Shown: one piece after another, positions 10,557 through 22,287 of the stretch
Layout of the letters: every line of letters begins with the position of its first letter
Numbering within the stretch: the stretch's first letter is position 1
DNA from: Pseudeuparius sepicola
Lineage: Eukaryota; Arthropoda; Insecta; Coleoptera; Anthribidae
Direction of reading: 5' to 3'
Assembly: GCA_963920635.1 (NCBI GenBank)
Contig: OY987298.1
Coordinates: forward strand, 128,907,735 to 128,971,734
Length of the DNA stretch: 64,000 nt
The notes under the pieces: model-generated
Databases searched by the model: none
Seen by the model: the letters and a program-made list of their open reading frames with translations, nothing else
Told to the model about the DNA's origin: nothing
Translations under genes and position numbers: made by a program

Positions 10557-11165
10557 TTGACAATATTATATGGTGCAAACCTTTACGTTGTGTTTGACGA
10601 CAACCTTAAAAAATATTATATTAATGATGATGTTGATGTTGATTTTAACAAAATAATAGGTACTAACCATACAAAATACCTAAAAATTCCATACATAAAA
10701 GGATTATCCGAAAATATAAAAAAGAAATTAGAAACTGACAATATGAGAGTGGTATACTGTTTTGAAAAAGTCATAGAAAATATGTTCAATTTAATGAACT
10801 CTAAAATCAACAAAGATATGATTAACAATGCTGTTTATAAGTTGAAATGCCAGAATTGTGAAAAAATGTATGTTGGACAAACTGAACAATATATTAAAAA
10901 CAGAATAAAACAACATCGAGACTATTGCAAAGAAATTCACAAAACACAAAGAGAAAAAACAGCTTTAGCATCTCATAACTTTGATTTGGACCATATTTTT
11001 GACTTTGATGATATACAGATACTAGATAGGGAAGTGAACTACCAGAAAAGGTGTTTGTCTGAAATGATCTACATAAACAAATTCCAAACTGTAAACAAAA
11101 AAACAGACACGGAAAACTTAAGTATCGTTTATCGAAATATCATAGACAGGTATATAAATATTTAA
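10557..11165 (+). CDS. Penelope-like element: GIY-YIG endonuclease domain, 5'-truncated
   Basis: The C-terminal part matches the GIY-YIG endonuclease of Penelope-like retroelements, which nicks the target so the adjacent reverse transcriptase can prime. Visible features: NAVYKLKC near residue 91 (the GIY position), a Cys-x2-Cys linker (98 and 101), MYVGQT (YIG position, about 104-109), a conserved Arg and His in NRIKQH (116 and 120), and a Glu in LSEMIYIN (169). Upstream, KYLKIPYIKGLSENIKKKLE resembles the linker after the Penelope RT thumb. No RT domain precedes it. The first ~17 codons come from the flanking DNA element, so the listed start is not the original one. 5' truncation is normal for target-primed insertion. 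The domain itself is uninterrupted. Confidence 0.85.
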   Translation: MTILYGANLYVVFDDNLKKYYINDDVDVDFNKIIGTNHTKYLKIPYIKGLSENIKKKLETDNMRVVYCFEKVIENMFNLMNSKINKDMINNAVYKLKCQNCEKMYVGQTEQYIKNRIKQHRDYCKEIHKTQREKTALASHNFDLDHIFDFDDIQILDREVNYQKRCLSEMIYINKFQTVNKKTDTENLSIVYRNIIDRYINI

Positions 11166-13565
11166 ACAAATGACTAGGTGTTTGAGACCTTAAACACCCT
11201 GTAGCGTTTCTTGGTTCAAAGAAAAAATACACGTGCCATTTATTTACAACCTAATAAGTACCTATTTTTTAAGTCTTTTAAGTTTTTTAGATTTTTTTAA
11301 TCTTATCATACCGGTTTCTGGCTCCATTTCTGCTTCAAATTTTAATGTGTGTAACGAAATTTATGCCAACTTTCGTTACTACGGTAATAACCTTTTGACT
11401 CTCCCGATATACCGCGGATTTTGAACTACAAATTACCGCCACCATTAGGCAACCAGCCATACACAGTGAATGAAAGTATCCGTAATACCTGGAATTTACA
11501 AATTTCACAAGTTTATTCATATACAGGTACGTTGTTTCTTTGCCTTTCCAATTTAGCCTTAAACAAATTCATATAATTAACAAATTGAAATTAATGAGGT
11601 ATGTATAGGAGCAAAGGCCTCAAATAATATGTTGGTTGCTTGAAGAAGACGAACCTAACCTTTATTGTTTTGGTGGTCAGGAAACCACAAGGATAGGTGG
11701 GAGTGTCAGGCAATTTCCGCTGGCTTTTCCTCTCTGCTCGTCGTCGAGACAACAAGTGCGGTACTGATTCAGCTTATGCACGTTTGATTTTTCCTTCGGA
11801 ATTTTTCAATCTTTGTTCATCGTGCATAGGTTTCATCTTTTAATAGCGTGATTTAGTGTAAAAAAAAGACTGTTATCATTAAGTTTTGCGTGCTATGCTG
11901 ATATTTTGGTTTTCTTTTATTTTTCATGTGACCACGCTGGAGTTTCGTCGGTCGTGTTAGGTTTTCCACGGACCAAGCGGTCTCGAGGACACCGTTGAAG
12001 GCTGAGCAGCGAAGGTTGATAGCGTTTGGTTCTGGCTGCGACGACACAGCAATTTAGGGTGAGTATTTTTCGATTTTTTCATTTTTTTGAATATTGGCTT
12101 TGCCGTCTTTGCGAAAAATATCTTACCACCAGATTGGCTGTACCTTTGGGGACCACTAGCTATCGGCTGATCGCCTTATCAGACCGTTATTATTGTTATT
12201 TTAATATTAAATTTTGTGGTGAAAGGAACTCACCGTTTTCGATTCAGTAGCACACGGTAAAATAGTTCATTGGCTCGGAGTATTTACCATATTGTTTTGG
12301 AGTATTATTATTATTCTTTTGCACTAAATCAGCCGCTTTTTGAGTACCGTAGCCTTATTGGTTAAACGACAGATAGTTTTTTTATATTCCTATTAAAGTC
12401 TTGAGTAGAGAAGAAGCCTGATTTTTTCTGTTATCTGCTGATCTGCTGATTTTTGGTTAATATTTAAATTGATTACATATTTGTTTTCTATTAAGTGTCA
12501 AGGAAATCAAGTTCTTATTGTACAATATAGCAGTACAAGCTTTTATATTGCATCATGTTTTAACCATTTTTCTCAAGTCAGGAATATCACAATTTGATTG
12601 TTGATTTTTACGTATAGTTTATAATTTGTTGGAAATTACTTAGGCTGTCACTGTGCACAGTTGTATTATTATAATATAAAATGTCACCATTATTACATAG
12701 CTATTATACCTAGTTGATCTTTGTAAAAGCCACCGGCTTATTTTCTGAGTGTTAGAACAGACACCGTGGTTTTGATTTCTCTTTACATGTAACCACACCA
12801 ACAAGGGAAGGACTACGCATTGCAGCACCACCACCAACCAACCACGATCGTACTATATTGGTACCTGTCGCAGCACACCACGGAACCCCACTCAAAACTC
12901 ACGACCTGCCTAAAGCGAGAGCTAGCTGTGGAAGTGCACACCGTATGCAAAGGAGTCTGGGTGACGTGTGGCTGTGCAGCTGCCTATCGTCAACTAATTC
13001 GAGGTATCCTCCAAAAGCAGTGTTAGTCGAAAATTCCAAAGAACATTTTACGTGTCGACTGTTCTAACAAGTGCAATTTTATATAAAGAACTTTCTAACG
13101 ATAATTTTAGCTAACTTTTAAAAAATAGTTGTTGTAAAAAGCTGAGCGATTTCCTACAGACTTGTAACACGTAACTCGAAAAATTATCATTAAATCTTGT
13201 AATTTTTAATTGTCTTGTTTTATTTGAAATCCATCTTCTGTACTCAGTTTCTGTTATATATATAAAAAAAAAGTATACTTATCTGGCGACCAACAATCAG
13301 AGCCGTTTAGTCATATGTGTTTGTATCCGTCATTGCCTATTTATAAAATAAATATTTTAATATGGATAATATGTACCAAGTCTTCGTCTAACCGTTTATT
13401 GTAAAATTATTTATAACGTACACAAGTTGTGTCAGTTTTGGTTAAAAAAAAATTCCCAGGTGAGAATATTATCAATGTCTGTAAAATACATAATTACACA
13501 GTACTTATATAGTCATTTTATAAGCATTTTAAATTATTATAATAATAATTGTCTTATGTTGTTTG
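11166..13565. other. Probable 3' part of the Penelope insertion and unassigned DNA; putative UTR-like exon at 11700-12058
   Basis: No domain-bearing ORF. The part between the GIY-YIG ORF and the hammerhead-like motif at 13567 may be retroelement 3' region plus later insertions. The stretch 11700-12058 is less AT-rich, with pyrimidine-rich and CpG-containing sequence, and ends in a strong splice-donor match (TTTAGGGTGAGTATTTT near 12055-12071). The stretch 12810-13030 is also GC-richer with short overlapping ORFs. Nothing is recognised in the remaining DNA. Confidence 0.35.
12050..12068 (+). promoter_or_regulatory. Candidate 5' splice site
   Basis: GGGTGAGTATTT after a 350-bp GC-richer, pyrimidine-rich segment is close to the metazoan donor consensus (AG|GTRAGT). 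No ORF spans it, so if real it would end a noncoding or 5' UTR exon. Confidence 0.25.
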
Positions 13566-13566
13566 T

Positions 13567-13608
13567 AGCTCTGAAGAAGGTTTTAAATAAAAGACCGAAA
13601 CGTTAGCG
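13567..13608 (+). ncRNA. Hammerhead-ribozyme-like motif (Penelope-type)
   Basis: The core CUGAAGA (13571-13577, fitting CUGANGA) is followed by a stem II hairpin GGUUUU/AAGACC with a short loop, then GAAAC (13597-13601). The potential cleavage triplet GUU (13602-13604) follows. Helix I is GCU (13568-13570) pairing with AGC (13605-13607), on either side of the core. Helix III would be minimal, as described for Penelope-like elements, which are known to carry such ribozymes. It lies 2.4 kb downstream of a Penelope GIY-YIG ORF on the same strand. A second copy with compensatory differences is at 49278-49317. Self-cleavage is inferred. Confidence 0.65.
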
Positions 13609-14279
13609 CGAGGAAATAAAGTAATTATTGTTTTTCTTAGTGTCCTAAAAAAAAGCCGACAATATCACATTTGAGTATCATAAGTAAGGATATTAACAAC
13701 AAATGTGAAATATTATGTTGCTTGTAGAATATCTATATTTTATTTGAAAACTGCGTGACGCTTATGTCCTATATTCTTTTTGTGACGCCAATTAGAGTTT
13801 TTTTATGCTGTTTTAAGTGACTTTAAGAATACTATACATATTAAAATTATGTAATGACGAAAATAGTATAGCAAATTTTCTCTGGCACAATTTTCTGGAT
13901 ATTCCCTATATTACAGGCGGATGAATGTAAAGACGTGAATCTAAAAAAAATATTTTCTGCTGCCATAGATACTTAATGGAAGCAGCATAATTAGTCGTTG
14001 AATATATTAGTACTAGTGAATTGTATCGGAGATAGAATATCCCTTCAGCACATAATGATTAAACCTTCAATTAATTAAGTTACTCACGTGATGTGAAATG
14101 AACTGATTAGTATGTGACATTATATGGTATTAGCTACAATGAAAGCTACCATAATAATTATTACCTTATTATTTAACTAATTAATATCAAAACAAAGCTA
14201 TTGAAAATTGTATGAGAATATCGGCGAATTGAAATAAGCTCCGTCTCTTGAAAGTATATATTTTGTACTTACTGGTATA

Positions 14280-15290
14280 CACTGTGTTCATTTGAAAATT
14301 TACCACCCCCAATAACTTGGAAAACGCAAAAAAAATCAAAATTTGCCGAGACCGGTCGATTTATGTTTGAAGGGGGAACTTTTTTGGTGTTGATCTATTC
14401 ATCCCCTCAGCCCTCAGCAACCCCAACTTGAAAATCTTAAATGGCAGTACCCCACTTGCGATACATCATTTCAAAGCTCGTGTCATTGCGAATACAACGG
14501 TGTGTCGCTTTTTGAAATTGGTTCAGATTTGAAGAAGTATATGAGCAAAAACGTAAAATTACATAAAAATGATAACCGACGTAGATATACTATTAAGACT
14601 CAATATACAGCACGTGCGTGGTGATTCAACATTTTGACCCATAAAATGGCTTTTTTCTATCTGTGGCCAGTAACACGCATAATTTTAAACTTTTGGTCAA
14701 TAAAAATTTTAATCTAAGTAATTACTCACATTTTGAGACAAAAATTATTTAAAAATATTTATTACAATGGCCGTTATTAGCATTTGCGCAAAAGGCCTAA
14801 TAGCGGCCATTGTGATAAATATTTTTAAATGATTTTCACCTCAAAATGGGAGTAAATACTTGGATTAAAATTTGTATTGACCAAAAGTTTTAAATTATGT
14901 GTGTTACTCGCTACAGGTAGAAAAAAAAGCCATTTTATGGGTCAAAATGTTGAATCACCACATACGTGCTGTACATAAAACAATTTCAACTATTTCTCCT
15001 GTAGAATAAACCATTTTAAACTACTACAAGTGATGTCTACAGGGCATTAATGAAAAAAAAAACGAACAATGTCGAAAGACTAATATCACACAATGTTCTG
15101 GCAAAAAAGTTGCAAAAAATAGGCTTTAAAAATCCTTAAGGATAGGTATATGAAGAATTGTTTTCCCTTAATATCGAAATAACGCGAATAACGTGAAAAC
15201 CCTATACGCGGACGTATTATTTTCTTTGCTAGCGTTTAGAAAGAAAAATTCGTTTTTCGCTCATAACTTCTCCAAATCTGAAGCAGCGAG
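14280..15290. mobile_element. Degraded mariner-like foldback (same family as 45978-46898)
   Basis: The left terminus TA-CACTGTGTTCATTTGAAAA is shared with 45978 and followed by the same subterminal sequence (GAAAAAAATCA, CCGAGACCGGTC, GGGGGAACTT). Part of the opposite arm is recognisable at 15236-15285, where TCATAACTTCTCCAAATCTG is the inverse of CAGATTTGAAGAAGTATATGA at 14523-14543. The outer right end is missing. The palindrome at 14608-14971 inserted within it. No transposase is seen here. Confidence 0.65.
14608..14971. repeat. 364-bp near-perfect palindrome with TA target duplication
   Basis: It begins CAGCACGTGCGTGGTGATTC and ends GAATCACCACATACGTGCTG, flanked by TA. The arms of about 180 bp pair along their entire length and meet at AGCATTTGCGCAAAAGGCCT. 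It would extrude as a single long hairpin. Such elements are non-autonomous Tc1/mariner derivatives. The centre is related to the hairpin remnant at 10370-10480. Confidence 0.9.
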
Positions 15291-16029
15291 TATTCTATAA
15301 ATTAATCCCAGTAATCACAGCACACATACCAACTTTGTTCATAATACAGACAGTTTATAATACACTCATGAAAAACTTATTGAAATACAAGTTTTCACGA
15401 TTCCAAGAAAAAGTAGATACATCCAAGATGTATTCCTATATGAATTTTTTGGTTAAAAAAAGTCTAGAAGGTGCAGAAAGTAAATAGAACATTATTTATT
15501 AAACAGTTTTGCGCAACACATTACATTCTAAAGTAGGTGCATACAATTTAAAGTAAAATTTAAATTTAACGGAAGCAAAAAGCAGCAACCGAAACGAGAA
15601 GCTTATTTGGTATACTGTTTTCTAGTTTGTAGGTCGGTAATGAGATCCGACAAAATCCAGGCTTGAACGCGCCCTGCCCTATCCTTTGCTGCGGCATGGG
15701 GGCAAAGAAATTAAAGAAAAAGCCAATAGCTGTCGCATTATATTGGATTTGGTTTGTAACTATAGGCATTCTTTCTATTTATTTTTCAAAGGGGCTTTCC
15801 ATCCCTCGTCGTCGTTTTGTGCGAAATGAATGCCCTAATATTATTTCCTTTTTCGGCCTTTAAACAACTTCTTTGATACCTAATGACTTTAGCAAATGAA
15901 GAATTCAGTCTAACGATGCAAAAATAAATTCAGTGAGACTTTTCGTTATGTTAACTTATTTACTAGGGTGTTTTGATATACTCTAATATCACTAACTACA
16001 TATATCGCACATCCCGAACAAAAGTGTAA
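15291..16029. other. AT-rich DNA, no gene recognised
   Basis: Short overlapping ORFs at 15566-15769 (minus) and 15663-15863 (plus) have no recognisable domain. There is one hydrophobic segment in the plus frame (KKLKKKPIAVALYWIWF) but no family match. Confidence 0.4.
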
Positions 16030-16030
16030 C

Positions 16031-16080
16031 CATTGAGTAATTATTACTCAATGGTGTCATTGAGTAATTATTACTCAATG
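16031..16080. repeat. Tandem pair of perfect 23-bp palindromes
   Basis: The word CATTGAGTAAT joined to its reverse complement through a central T/A occurs at 16031-16053 and again at 16058-16080, separated by GTGT. Each contains a central TAATTATTA, a homeodomain-like core on both strands. The two units also form a larger inverted structure. Confidence 0.9.
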
Positions 16081-18230
16081 GTGTAACTCAAAAAAAAAAT
16101 CAAATTGCACCTTTTTGCCAAAATATGAAGTAGTAAACGAGGTTCATCGCCCAACAAGACCGTAGTCAAAGTATTTAAAAAAATCTCCAGCAGGTGGCGG
16201 TGATACCTCCTTTGCAAGGTACACGAGCGACTCATCTTTCCGAGAAGACAGTTACCTACCTACTATTCCGCAGTTGCAACTAAAGGGATGTGCGGTGTCC
16301 CAACAAAATTGTATTATTTCGAGTTACTACCATTTTGCATGGAAATTTATAATATCTATACCAAAGTAATTCAGGGCAAAAGTGTATTAATTTGAGATAC
16401 TACTATTTTACTCGGAGATGTCAAGTTACTACCATTCCAAACAAGTATTTTTCTTTCGAAATCTTACAGTTTTTTCCCCAGAAAAAAAAATAGATCACTG
16501 CCAGTATTTTTTTTATTTTAACTGTGTGTTAATTTTAGAAAATAATACTTTGCTTTGAGGAACTAAGTGCAAACAAGATTTCCTCCCAAATTCCGAAGAT
16601 TTTACTACTTATTATAACATTAATTCCATCCAATGGTCCGTTTTTCTATTTAATTGTTTTAAATCTACAAAAACTTACGACAAAAACGCATGGTTATGCA
16701 TTGGATGGCATAATTATTTGAGTTATTTTCCATGTATATATGTATATTTAAAAAATTACACCTATCCATGGCAACTTTTTCTGTACTATGTCATGGTGTT
16801 TTTTGATTTTCGGGGCGACACGACGCTTCATTTTTGAGATAGAGGGATCATCTTAATTTTTTTAATAGACCTGAATTTTTTATTCCATATTTCGAAATGA
16901 ATCGTTGTCCTGAGTACAACAATGTATGAAACATACATATTTTTTCTCGTTTTGGCCGCTATAAAATGCACATTTACTACGAAAAAAATAATACGGTCCT
17001 GCACTGTGCAATTTCTCTTTTTTTTTCAAACTATTCCAATTATAGCAGGTGCTATCATTATTTTAATACCTACTGATAAACTCCATGTTTGTCATATTTT
17101 GATATTCTTTTTTATACTTTAGGTAGAATGTATCCCACTATTGTTAATAATTATTGTTCTTATTTACCTGAAGTATTTAAAAAAAGTTCAGAAAACGTGG
17201 CAATGAAAAAGTATAATTTATTTTTCCATATTATCGCAAATGGCGCCAGAAAAAAATAAAATCTAATTTTCAAAAATTTGAATATCTCAGGAAACCATGA
17301 GAATATTTTAACTGTCTCAACGGCATATTGTTAGGTGCCCAAAGGCCCAACTTTGCCTTTATTTGACCGACTTTGTATCTGTTACGGTTTGCGAGATCCC
17401 CATGCTGAGCACCGGAACTGAATCACCCTGTATAATATAAATATAATATATGTATATTATGTATAATATTATGTTTTTTATGTTTTTCGGGCTAGTGACG
17501 ATGTACATTTTCATACTTTCGATTTTTTCCTTACAAGATTACGCCTTTATTTCAACCCTTTAGCCACCTGCAACACACAAGCTTTTGGTTTTCCAAAGCA
17601 AGGTTCTATTAATTAATCATTTGGTGAACACGGCTTGCTTGAAAATTAATATGGGCAACAGACACCTTTTATTTCTGTTAAGGAAAATCGTATTTTCCAT
17701 AATATGTTATCCCCAGGGGCCACACGTAAATTTCCCTTCATTCTACTCAACATTGATGTAATTTTCGAGGCTTGAATGCGAAAATGGGGCACCTAAATCT
17801 GTCACTATCTGACGGTCTATTAAGTTTCGAAAATATTTCATATTTTTGACCGGCTTTCTGTTAAATTATTTTCCCAGAGAACTTTCTCCGATAAAGAGTT
17901 CATCAAAAATTGATTTACTAACCCAACAAGTTATAGGGCTTCACTTTTTCCGTTTAAACATCTTTAATAATCGTATTTTTTAATGTTACCTTTTAACAAC
18001 GACCCCAAGAGCGTAGACAACCATAACCAAAAATATGCATCGGCAAACTTCCCCGAGCCCGAGAAATTAGCAGTTTCGGCAAAGTCCAGGCGTTTTACTC
18101 GCGGTTAATTTACAAAATGCATGTTGCAAATTGTGTGGTTAGGTTATGTAACAACCAAATTCATGGATCCACTCCTCCCACAGCTTCGAGCATAGACAAA
18201 GTTACACATAGACTGTCAGAATCAACAATA
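16081..18230. other. AT-rich DNA, no gene; one reverse-oriented foldback end
   Basis: CACTACCATTTT-type phrases recur near 16320-16440 (GAGTTACTACCATTTTGCATGG, GAGATACTACTATTTTACTCGG, AAGTTACTACCATTCC), a loose short-interval repeat. The foldback terminus ACTGAATCACCCTGTATA ends near 17433, preceded by DNA typical of these arms. No coding function recognised. Confidence 0.4.
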
Positions 18231-18232
18231 TA

Positions 18233-18720
18233 CAGGGTGTCCAGTTAATAATGGTCCATAGAGCAACTGCACATATTTGGGGGCAAAATATGACCATCGA
18301 GGCCAATATGCCTTATAGAAATGTTGTTTGTTTAAGAGATACAGGGCGTTGAAGTTCATTTTTTGAAATTGAATTATGGCTACATCTCCCAAAATGATGA
18401 AGCTGCTGAACTGAAATTTGGCACTGCTCTATTTTTGAGGATGGAGAATAAGCTAAAAATATAAATTTTGCTGTATCTCACAGAGGGCGCCACTTGCACT
18501 GTTTTTGGATCGTGTTTTTACTCCTAACTTTTTTGAGGTTATCTTTTTGATCTTGCAGGTCCATCATTTTAAGACATCTTTTCATTCTGCAACAAAAAGG
18601 TACTCTTGTTTCATAACGATAAAATCAACGGTTTGCGTTGAAATTGGCAAAATGTGCCCCGAAACACCTGTAGACTCCAACATTCGAAAAATAAAATTTT
18701 TACCTGCTATAATAACTGCT
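18233..18720 (+). repeat. Single arm of a CAGGGTGTCC foldback family
   Basis: It starts TA-CAGGGTGTCCAGTTAATAATG. Its distal part (18400-18715: TGAAATTTGGCACTGCT, TCTCACAGAGGGCGCC, GAAATTGGCAAAATGTG, CCGAAACACCTG) matches 32040-32215 in the same orientation and 28850-28980 and 33040-33340 in reverse. The ORF 18505-18786 and the minus ORF 33008-33250 translate the same repeat and are not genes. Confidence 0.65.
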
Positions 18721-21700
18721 ATTATAACGAAACTCCTGGAAACAGTTCACTTAAATTGTTTGTTACACAATAAGGGATACATGTAAAATTAAATTAAGTT
18801 TTCTGACTATGAAAAGCCCACATTACAATTTGGTTTGTATTATGCTTATTGGGTAACAAAAAACTAATTATCAGAAAATAGTTATTTGTGTTACCAAGGC
18901 ACTGCATGATGTTCAGCTTTTTATAACAAATGTAGAATATAGTTGCCAAGGCCTGGAAGGCCGAGACAAATAAACCATATAGTTTTATTATGCATAAAGC
19001 GGCGTAGCTACGCAGTATCGGTTAGGTTTTTTAAGAGAAGTTCGACAAATATCACATTACTAAAGAAATGAAAGGCATGCGAAATTAAATCATCACTAAT
19101 TAAAAGGTACAACGTTATTTTTTTATTGTTGGTTAATAAAACAAATCCATCTAATGTCATAAATAAAAAAACGCAAGGGCCCTTCCAAATAATTGTCTTG
19201 CTACATTGAGCCAATACTACTATGCGGCAATGCCACGGGCGTCCTAATAAGCCCAATCTCGATTGCAATCTACATATAGAATAATTATCGTTGGTCAAAT
19301 CGACCGAAGTACTCATACTGAAAAATTGCCTTGTTATAGGTTCCGCAGTGACGTTGAAAAGGGTTGAAAAGTTAAATGATCATTATGTTGGCCGAGTTTT
19401 TAATTGAATTGATCTAGATACGTTTGACGGACGAAGGGCCTATGTGACGTTTGGTCGTTAAACCTCGTCAACGCCAACTTATAGGAAAAATCGTACAAAA
19501 TGACCTACTTTAGTTCCGATTTATGAGCTTTCAATGACGATCTGTAAGAACTTATTGTTGAAATTTGGTGAATGTTTGATGTGCCTCGAGACATACCAAA
19601 TATATTGCATGAAATTTTCTATAAACACTAGATAATAGTATCGGGTCCTAGGAATTGTGAGACATTGCAATTTAATTTGTTCATTCCAAAAATTAAAGTT
19701 TGAAAGTTGGTGTGCTTTCATTTTTTGAGGACGGTTTCAACAATGCGTTGACTATCTAAGCCTCCTTTAATCTATGGTGTTATTATAGTTTTCATTGATA
19801 TATGGTATTTCCGGATTGACTACACTGCAACAAAAAAGAAACTATTTTCGGAAGTATATTAAAACCCACTTTAACTGCGCTATCCTAGACAGCTGGTAAT
19901 TTCTCCTTTCAAGGCTGGTGCCAAGTTGCCAGTTCAGAATATTCAGAAAATCATAAAATATCGATATTTGTGTGGCTTTTAAATTTGTATGGAAACAATT
20001 TCTGCTGTGACGATCAAAATATCATGGTCTAAGTTAATTTATTACCTTTTTGACCCGCTCCGAAGTCAATGGTTTTCTTCTTTCGTAAATATAAATGTCG
20101 TTTCCAAAAATATGTCGAGCATCGATTAAAACTGCGCAAAAACTGTACAAACGCACCAAAACGCAATATCTGTCACCAATGTTTAGAGGAGTGAGGGGTT
20201 GTTCGAAAATGCCACCAGTAACTTGAATACACATAATATATAGAAGTTTATTCTGTTCGTTAGCGTCAGAACCCAGCACCCCCTAGCGCGTATATAAGAA
20301 ATCCGTTTTGATACAGTAATAAGCCCACTGGTGTATAATAAAATTGTGAATCCATGATTAGATGTTTCCACAAGATTGTACTGGTGGCAATTTTCTCATG
20401 TAACAGGCCGATTCTACCTGCTACACCAAGGCATGTGGAAGCATGAGCACGAGCATGCTATCGAAGAAACCGGCCTTAGCAGCGTCCATATGGTTCACAA
20501 CGCGGATCGGAGAGCGGAGAGGTACGTGTCCTTCCCTCGCCCGAACAGCTGACGGCGGCAAGTTGGTTGGTTATTAAGTATTTCGACTTCATTTTTACTA
20601 AGTAGGCTTTCCCCACTGTGTGGCTAAATATTTTTACATCATGACTGAATCACCCTGCATAAAATATAAAATTATGTACCGAGCTATTGTACATAAAAAA
20701 TTCTGATCTCTAAAATTAGAATTCTAATTTTCAACTACCGCCGTTTCGTAATGCTGTTGTCGCATACCCCCAACTATCCTGAAGCGTCCCGTAGACGCGT
20801 CTGAAATATGCATCGCAAACAGCCCCCGAGAACTATGTAAACAATCCTGGCGAATCTCCCGCATTTGCACTTCCCGCAATGGTTAATTTACAAAATGCCA
20901 TGTTGCAAATTGTGTACGGTTATGGTTATGTGCACAATTCACGGGTCCGGTCACACCGCACCGCAACCTCAGGACAATGCCCCCTCGGACGGCCGTCAAA
21001 CGCCGACGGGGTTCGAATACCCGTGACGTCACCACGGTAAATTCTATGGTGAAATCCATTGATTGGAGAACAATGGGTATGGGTCCAAGCGGTAACTTAT
21101 TAATAGTTAATATAGGGATATCGAATGCCCATGGAAACACATTATGTGGTCAGTTCGTCAACAGAAAAACGAATAAGTGCTACTACAGTGACTGTTGTTT
21201 GTAATTTGTAGACAAGGCATAAGTCCAATTCCCATTGTATATTCTTTTTTCTTTTTTGGTCGAAAATGAGGGATTATGAAGGTATAAACCAAAGATAAGC
21301 TAGAATCTGATTTTTTGATCTTATGGACATAGTTATAATTTGTTTTCCCCTTACGAAGTTTTGGAAAGTATTAGGTAAAAGTTGTATTAACTTATGTTTT
21401 TATGATGAACCTTAACTGTTCGTGAACAACTCTGCCAATGTTTCTTGTGTGAACAAATTATTTGATCAATTTTCACAACAAATCTCAAGAGCAAACATAG
21501 AAACAAGAATTATATCGGAGATTATTTGTTGTACATAGTGAACCTCAGACAAATAATAAACATAGAGTAATAATTCAATACAATACAGACCCTGCCAAGA
21601 TAAAAAAATGTTTAATAACATTATTTGTCTGAGTTAGTAACAGAAATCTAAAACAAAACAATGCAATGATTGCACCATTGCCAAACTTCTTCATTAATTT

Positions 21701-22287
21701 ATCTTTTACTTACGAAATAAATGTATAACCAACGTTAAAACACATCTACATATTTGGACAGTTATCATTTAACAATAAATTTTACCGATTTTGTGAATTT
21801 ACGGTTGATCTATAAATAAGATCCTTAATAAATTGCTTATTTTGTCAAACGTGGCAACGTTGCATGAGCTCTTTGTGATCGACGCACATTTTGCTTTATT
21901 ATGCCCCAACAGCTGATCCAGAGTTCGTTGAGATTTCGCCGGTTTGTGTTGATGTGTTGCGAGTGTTTACTTTTGCGTCATTCTTTTGGGTTTATTAGAC
22001 AAAAGACATATAATAGTTAAAATAGTAATTACTATAGCAATAGAGCGCGTTACTACGGACAATTGGCGAATTGCTATTCGTCACGTTATCGATGAAGAAT
22101 AGAGAATGTGGGAACTTGACAATTTAATCGACGAAACTGTAGATCTGCAAATTGTGATTATTAATTTAGGTGAAGACGACTCGTCTTGTGAAGACGATTC
22201 TTTCATTTTATAATAAGTATAGTGTAAATAGCTAATTAATATTTTATTATTATATTATTTGTATATTTTCAAATTTCGCTGTATTCT
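18721..22287. other. No gene recognised
   Basis: Mostly AT-rich. A reverse foldback end, ACTGAATCACCCTGCATA, ends near 20661. The stretch 20930-21060 is CpG-richer (GGACGGCCGTC palindromic core at 20987-20997). The ORFs here (for example 19008-19316 minus, 20883-21140 minus) carry no domain I recognise. Near 22130-22210 a short Asp-rich frame resembles the C-terminal tail of some element ORFs but is too short to assign. Confidence 0.4.

Larger units (their letters stand above)
10489..13823 (-). mobile_element. Copy of the AAGTCACTTG-terminated DNA element, split by a retroelement
   Basis: The flanks 10489-10608 and about 13690-13823 are reverse-complement matches to adjacent parts of the elements at 22288-22842 and 26640-27192. 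Shared phrases are ATAATTTCACAGATCT, AACCTTTACGTTGTGTTTGA, GTGAAATATTATGTTGCTTG and CTGCGTGACGCTTATGTCCT. The terminus TTATGCTGTTTTAAGTGACTT ends at 13823. In the 22-kb copy these two parts are contiguous, so the ~3 kb between them here was inserted. The 10489 side lacks its outer terminus. The boundaries of the insertion are inferred. Confidence 0.65.

Noticed and set aside
14608..14971. Transcription terminators from strong hairpins
   Set aside because: The hairpins here are hundreds of base pairs long with TA target duplications, so they are mobile-element palindromes, not terminators.
18505..18786. 93-codon plus ORF, and its inverse-family ORF at 33008-33250 minus
   Set aside because: They translate the same foldback repeat in different copies. 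Conservation is at the DNA level of the repeat, and no domain is present.
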